A stretch of 64,000 bases of DNA, taken from assembly GCF_013368755.1 (NCBI RefSeq), contig NC_049561.1, forward strand, positions 2,108,001-2,172,000. The letters are read 5' to 3'. Origin of the DNA: Talaromyces rugulosus. Lineage: Eukaryota > Ascomycota > Eurotiomycetes > Eurotiales > Trichocomaceae. A program made the position numbers and the translations under genes. The notes beneath the pieces are model-generated. The model saw nothing but the letters and a program-made list of their open reading frames with translations, had not been told where the DNA came from and did not search any database. Below, piece after piece: positions 58,108 through 64,000 of the stretch. Position 1 is the stretch's first letter. Each line of letters begins with the position of its first letter.

Positions 58108-59127
58108 GACTGATGGATAGAATCCGCTGGAGATTAATGTGAAAATGAAAACGAGCGAAGTAGCCAGCTATTGGACATGAAAGAGTGGAAGGGGCGAGAC
58201 CAAATGAGAAAATTCTGTCGAATCTAGAAGCGAGATATATTGACGGTGAAACTCCATGATCCATTTCACTCCATGCAACTGTATCATTGATGCTGTCTCC
58301 CCCCCACCCCCCCTTCCTGTCCCCGACATATTGGGGAGGGGTCGGGCTATATCTTTTCCTCTCTTTTCCCTTTATTTCTTCTTCCTAATCCGTGCATGTT
58401 AATGGGGGCGATTGTGCTAGGCGCATGGGTGTAACTTTGCGCCATGCACTTCATTTGGCCCGACAAGTTCAATTGAACAGGGAATCGAATAAAAAAAGCG
58501 AAAAGGTCTGACTACTGAATAAGGGCCCAATGAGGTGGCATAATAAGCTGGGGCTATTTTCAGCTGAGGGTGGGCTGAATTCGAATAATTGCATAGTCAC
58601 CGAGCATTGGTTTGTTAATCCATTTCCGGTGTGCATCCCTGCATGTTCTGTATTACAGATTCCAAGTTGTTTTTACACAGTACCGACTAGTACAAGAACT
58701 AACGGGTGATCGACACGGCTAAATGAAGATAAGCTCCGAAATACAGACAACTAAAGCGGCTCGGCGAGTATGGATTATTACAAGTTTAGGATCCACGTAC
58801 CAATCCATGTATCAATCCATGTGCATATGCATATGCATGCACGGAGCACCGTAACAAGGATGGGATTGCACACTACCCTCATTTGGACATCGTTGAGAAG
58901 GTCTGTCTACACGACAGACTATTATAACCATGTTCAAAATGTGATGCCCCTTGTTTTCATCCCCACTGCTTGCATGACTCTGATCTGCAATCGTTCAAAA
59001 TGAGCCCAGGGTGTGGAGCAGCAGCCATCAGCTCCCATGAAGGGGATAGATCTTTTCGCATATAGTAGCTCCGTCCATCTTCGTAATATTTCGCCCTGTG
59101 ACTTGAGCAGATCAGAATACCCAAGCA
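58108..59127. other. Divergent intergenic region, 1.0 kb, rhodopsin-domain gene / MFS
   Basis: Both genes start from this region. A C-rich tract at 58297-58313 and short ATGCATATGCAT-like repeats near 58810-58840 are visible. No gene supported. Confidence 0.5.
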
Positions 59128-60950
59128 ATGGCTGACTGGGAAGGGACAATTGAAAACTTAGGCTCAGAGCTTGTCGACTTCAATGGACCTGATGACCCAG
59201 CCATCGCCCGCAACTGGCCACCACGGCGTAAATGGGCGATCATCGCTATCTTGTCCACCATGTCATTTGTCACGTAAGGTCTAGCCCCAAGGTTTTCCTT
59301 GTTCAAGGGACACGTCAAGAGGCAATGAATGAAGTGAAAACAGTTGATTCTAATTCACCTACAACCAGGCCTCTTGCATCCTCCATTTTTGCGCCTTCTG
59401 TGCCACAATGTCTTGCAGAATTTGGTTCGAACAGCACAATCCTTGGATCTCTCGTGGTTTCTATTTACATTCTCGGATATGCCGCAGGACCCTTGGCCAT
59501 TGCACCACTCTCTGGTATGTGCTGTTATCAAAGGAACAACAACGTTGAAGTGGGCAGAGGCTACTTACTGATATCTATCACCAGAGCTTTACGGACGCTC
59601 ACCAATGTACCACGCAACCAACATCGGCTTTATAATTTTCACAGTCGCATGCGCAGTCAGTACGAACCTCACCATGTTGATCTGTTTTCGTTTTTTAGAA
59701 GGCGTGGCCGGATCTGCCGTTCTTACTATCGGGGGTGGCACGGTGGCAGACCTCTTTGTGCAGGAGGAACGTGGCAGAGCGCTCGCTTTCTGGACCCTTG
59801 GCCCGATACTAGGACCTGTTATTGGGCCAGTTGCCGGCTCATTTCTCTCGGCATCCAAGGGCTGGAGATGGGTGTTCTGGCTCCTTGCTATTGTGGTATG
59901 TTGTTGGTTTGGATTTCTTTCCTTTCTTCTCTCTTCTTTGCTTTTCAACCCTGCTATCAACCCGGACAAAGAGGGAAAGAAAAAATATCCAGCGAGGGCT
60001 AACAAGGAACAGTCCGGATCGATCACTGCTTCCTTTCTCATCCTGCTGCGCGAGACGTCATCGACTGCAATTTTGAGGAAGCAAGCCAAGAGAGCGCGAA
60101 AGACCACCGGTAATCCCCATTTTCGATCTTGTCTTGACGGAGACCAGGCTACAAGACAAGCGTTCCATAAAAGCATTATTCGACCGATTAAGCTCCTTGT
60201 GGGATCTCCCATTGTAGCTTCAATGTCAACGTTTGCTGCAATTATCTACGGTTACCTATACCTGCTTTTTACCTCCTTCACACCCGTGTTTGAGCAGTCC
60301 TACGGGTTTTCCCCAGATGTGGTAGGGCTTTGCTATCTGGGCACCGGGTTTGGCATGATCGTGAGTCTCTTCGGATTTGGCGTGATCTCTGACCGGATGA
60401 TCAAGATGAAATCTATCAAGAATAAAGGGGAGATGAAGCCAGAGTACCGGTTGCCGCCGATGATCCTTGGGGGGATATTCGTCCCTATAGGTCTACTACT
60501 TTACGGCTGGTCGGCCGAGAAGCAAGTGTTTTGGTTTGTCCCGATCTTAGGAACTGCGTTCTTTGGTTTTGGTTTCATGGCGTCTTTCGTAAGACTGATC
60601 TTTTTACTTTGCCTTTACGTTGAATTATTTCGTCTTTACCTTCCTTGTGATGAAATTCCTATAGCTAATCTTCGATCCTGCTTTCATTGTAGATGCCGAT
60701 ACAAGCCTATCTTGTGGACGTTTTCACCGTTCATGCTGCCTCCGCTCTCGCTGCTGCCACAGTGTGGCGCTCCATTGTTGGAGCATTGCTACCACTTGCA
60801 GGCCTCCCGATGTACAATGCTCTGGGTCTTGGATGGGGAAACACTTTACTTGGGTTGTTGGGTGTTGCAATGATACCGGTTCCCTTTTTGCTCATAACAT
60901 ACGGAGAGCAATTGAGGAGCAACCCACGATATCGAGTTGATTCATGGTAA
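59128..60950 (+). CDS. MFS (DHA1-type) efflux transporter
   Basis: 478 aa in five exons: 59128-59273, 59369-59514, 59585-59895, 60013-60588 and 60693-60950. An N-terminal hydrophilic segment with NWPPRRKWAIIAILSTMSF precedes the helices. The antiporter family signature is seen as ELYGRSPMY, then LEGVAGSAVLTIGGGTVADLF and LGPILGPVIGPVAGSFL (motif C of drug/H+ antiporters). The C-terminal half has FGMIVSLFGFGVISDR, GWSAEKQVFWFVP and IQAYLVDVFTVHAASALAA. This matches polyamine/multidrug DHA1 exporters. In this position it most likely exports the cluster product, an inference from context. The 117-nt third intron contains in-frame readable sequence that can mislead gene finders. Confidence 0.93.
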
Positions 60951-61823
60951 TCTTTATATATGCCATAACACACTAATTATCGAGAAGCTCCATATAAGTA
61001 GAATATTATTGTTCTCTTCAGGAGCTTGGTGCATTACGCTCTGCGTACATTTTCATATATCTATAGATCCGGGCATATGTAGATGGGTATTGATGTATAC
61101 GAGTGGGGAATTCGGTTTTGAATCTATTTTGAGGGGTTGTCTGGAAATATGATATTACAGGTGCCTTTGAACATACAATTACAGATGGATTCCTACTGAA
61201 GTTGTAAAAAAATCATTATATATACGTAATGTAGGGATAATCAAACCTCGACCGAGCATAGTGCTTAGAATTAAGGCCTAAGGTGTATGCATGGGGCCAA
61301 CCTGATGCAGAAAATCCCTGTGATTACTGCAAGACAACGAGCTAATAACGCTCTCCCTCCAGCTAGTCAAGTTTTAGTGTTGATAATAGGCACCTAACTC
61401 AATCAGGCAGCCTCCGCGGCTGTTGACGTTCGCATTCGTGGGTTCGGGGGCGATCGCTGCACCTGCTCCTGCATAATTAGACTACTAATACAAGGTAGCG
61501 GTATGGTATTGAAACCTGACCACCCGGGTTCTTCGGCGTCTATTCAAGTTTATAGTAGACAAGTCAAGTTCCTATCATGGAATAGCCCTAGCCAGCTGAG
61601 TGTTCATACTTCGGCTAGTATTTGCAACACAATGTAACAACGAGGCTGCCACTCATTCTCGAGTGATACACAGGTGGTAGGTGACGGGGAGAAAAATAAG
61701 TATAAAAATTTCTAGCAAACTTAACATACTGTTAAATGCCCAACGTCCACACTGCCTGTCATTCCCTTATCCGACTAATTTTTGAACATCTTGTAGGCAT
61801 TGATTCAATTCCTAACCAACATC
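60951..61823. promoter_or_regulatory. Intergenic 873 bp with P450 promoter
   Basis: No coding potential is supported. A TATAAAAA box lies at 61701-61708, about 115 bp before the P450 start, a plausible core promoter element. Confidence 0.55.
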
Positions 61824-63475
61824 ATGTCTACAAATTCATTCCTGTGGCTGTTGGTCGTTACGTTTTTCCTGGTAAGATCGCACGGCTACAACTGTATGAA
61901 TGTGAAGCCGCTAATCATCGCTGGTGATAATATGTAGTGCATTGCAGCTCGATTACTTTACAATGTATACTTTCACCCTCTGTCCAAATTTCCCGGTCCT
62001 ACCCTCTGGGCAATGACAAGACTCTGTTTTGTCACATCACTTGTTCGCGGTGATTTGCATTTAAAAATAAAGGATTTCCATGATCGATACGGAACTGTCA
62101 TCCGTGTTGCCCCGAATGAGCTATCCTTCATTGAAGGATCAGCATGGCAAGACATGTACACTGGACACAACAAAAACAAAGGATTCCCCAAAAATGCCGT
62201 CGTTTTTGGAGCCCAGCAATTTCGCAGCATCTTAGACGGTTCTGAAGAAGACCATACCAGGATGAGGAAGATTTTGGCGCATGCATTCTCCAACCAGGCG
62301 TTAAATCGACAAGAGGGGCTACTGCACCGCTATATCGATATCCTGCTGCGCAAGCTGGGCGATGTTGTCGAGAGTGGTCAATCTATCAATATTGTGGAAT
62401 GGTATAATTGGCTGTCCTTTGATCTTACTGGAGAACTAGCTTTCAGCGAGTCATTTGATCAGCTCGAGCAAAAGGCTTACCACCCATGGGTGAAGATGAT
62501 TGTCGGTCACTTGAAGTATTCAGCGTTGAGTATCGGTCTGCGATATTACTCCCCATTGAATGAGTTAATGCCTTATATTACCCCACGCCATCTACATCGC
62601 TTGAAATGGTCATTCGTCACAATGTCGCGCGAGAAGGTGCTCCGACGCCTTGCTCGACCCGAGTCGAAAACACTTGACGACATTCTGGGTGCATGTCTGT
62701 CTCCGGACAGTGGAGAACCTATGATGACAATGGAAGAGTTAATAGGCACCTTCACCTTTCTCATCGTGGCAGGCAGTGAAACCACGGCGACAGTGCTGGC
62801 AGGCGTCACGAATTACATCTGCCGCAATCCCAAAGTGTTTCAACGCTTAAAAGATGAGGTTCGCGCAATAAAAAGTGAAAAGCAAATCACCATTACTTCC
62901 ACAGCAACGATGCCATATCTGAATGCGGTCATCAAGGAAGGTATGCGTATGTGCTATCCTATCCCTGGTGCCCTCACTCGGGTTGTTCCTCGCGGAGGAC
63001 GACTCGTCAGTGGTCATTTCATCCCTGAAGGAGTGAGTTATATTTTTTCCCCTCTTACTTTCTTTGATTATTCCTTTGTTTGCATTTTGTGAATTGCCCA
63101 ACTATCTATCAGAAACTGCTGTGCCATTTAATGTCGGAAACATTAAAGCTAACAATTTCACAGACTCTGGTAGGGATTCCTCAATTCGCCGCACATTATT
63201 GCGATGTGAATTTTGAAAACCCTTATGAATTCATTCCAGAGCGCTGGACACAGATCTTAGATGATGATAGCAGGAGCATCTTTCAACCCTTTGCCATCGG
63301 TGGCCGCAATTGTATTGGTCAGAATCTAGCTTGGGCAGAGATGCGACTCGTTCTTGCAAGAGTTGTGTACAATTTTGATTTAGAACCGGCCGACGATCTC
63401 TGTTGGTTGGACCAGAAGTCATATTATCTGTGGGAGAAGGAACCATTTTTAGTCCGAGTCTCCAAACGCTCTTAG
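61824..63475 (+). CDS. Cytochrome P450 monooxygenase
   Basis: 484 aa in three exons: 61824-61871, 61938-63032 and 63164-63475. An N-terminal membrane anchor (SFLWLLVVTFFLCIAA) precedes the proline-rich hinge FPGPTLWA. The I-helix oxygen-activation motif reads AGSETT, the ExxR motif is KEGMR, PERW is present as IPERW, and the heme-binding loop is FAIGGRNCIGQNLAWAEMR with the Cys ligand. All catalytic elements are therefore in place. The sequence resembles the isotrichodermin C-15 hydroxylase-like group of fungal P450s. As the last gene of the diterpenoid group in the window, it probably hydroxylates the cyclised product. The second intron is rather long (131 nt). Confidence 0.95.
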
Positions 63476-64000
63476 AGGACGTGCATTGAAATTGCAATGC
63501 CCTGGGTACCAGTTTATCTACGAAGATATGTTCTACTTCATGAGTATATTGTTTTCAGAAAAAGAAAGAAAGAAAAGAAAAACAAGAAAGGTTAGGAAAA
63601 TAGTGTAGACATGCACTATAAAAGTCCTTTTAACTATTCATAATATCGATACATGGGAGTTCCCTAACACCATTTACATAGTAGCAATGAGGCAAGAGAT
63701 CTAAGACAACCAAATGCCATGAACAGGTTGTTACTCCCATCGTAATAAACATCGTATCTAGTGTGCATGACGAAAATCTGCCATCGTAGATTTAAGATGA
63801 TCCTTCCAGCCGCCAGACCACCACCTTTTTACATCATTCAGCCTTGTCCCAGAGATCCTGTCTCGACGTGGCATTCAGTGCGAATGGACATGCTCATGGA
63901 GAAAGGTTGGCTCACCAGATCCCACTCATAGTTCGTGACGGGAGTGCTACGCAAAAAGTTGCCACAATTTGTTCGCCCATTTCGGCGGAGATTGGGACAG
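63476..64000. other. Right-edge intergenic sequence
   Basis: No supported gene up to the window end. An A/G-rich tract occurs at 63557-63590. A further cluster gene may start beyond base 64000. Confidence 0.4.

Noticed and set aside
59896..60012. Continuous open frame through the MFS gene here, suggesting an insertion in the protein
   Set aside because: The stretch has GT-AG borders and its removal restores the normal transporter sequence; the translated insert is unlike any MFS helix or loop.

Overview
This is a filamentous ascomycete (Pezizomycotina) nuclear DNA window. The evidence is many GT-AG introns of about 50-80 nt, a fungal molybdenum cofactor sulfurase, a Zn2Cys6 regulator, a NACHT-WD40 NLR and a fungal bifunctional-type diterpene cyclase. 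The gene set looks like Eurotiales (Aspergillus/Penicillium/Talaromyces type), but genus and species cannot be settled from the sequence alone. Exon chains were worked out by hand, and nearly all give totals divisible by three.

Layout. (1) 1-12072, conserved core genes: Prp28 (cut by the left edge), Prp39, mitochondrial ribosomal protein mL59, Moco sulfurase HxB, a MARVEL-like membrane protein and a PAP2 lipid phosphatase. (2) 12983-20773, the highlight: three adjacent genes that each carry the same short RHIM-like PP amyloid-signalling motif, N-x-G-[LF]-Q-[IL]-G-x-N-x-G-x-[IL]. They are a SesB-type alpha/beta hydrolase (motif at the C-terminus), a Goodbye-HeLo protein (motif at the C-terminus) and a NACHT-WD40 receptor (motif at the extreme N-terminus, on its own exon). 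The simplest reading is a regulated cell-death module: the receptor assembles on ligand, its N-terminal motif templates amyloid, and the fold passes to the motifs on the hydrolase and on the HeLo executioner. (3) 20774-25547, a gene-poor, AT-rich accessory stretch with an unrecognised tail-anchored protein, a small cysteine-rich ORF, a degenerate ORF and inverted repeats. (4) 25548-47451, a Zn2Cys6 regulator and an SDR, then core genes: Ric8, a PBDC1-type eEF1A chaperone homologue, a Ste6-type ABC exporter, a PPxY membrane protein, a Cep57/Ppc89-like spindle-pole protein, Tfb3 and a URI/Bud27 prefoldin. (5) 47452-63475, an accessory region with a broken amidohydrolase gene followed by a probable diterpenoid cluster: GMC oxidoreductase, CPS/KS-type diterpene cyclase, rhodopsin-domain membrane protein, MFS exporter and cytochrome P450. 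No GGPP synthase is seen in the window.

Limits: no database search was run. Domain names come from recognising family motifs by eye. Intron borders are predictions.
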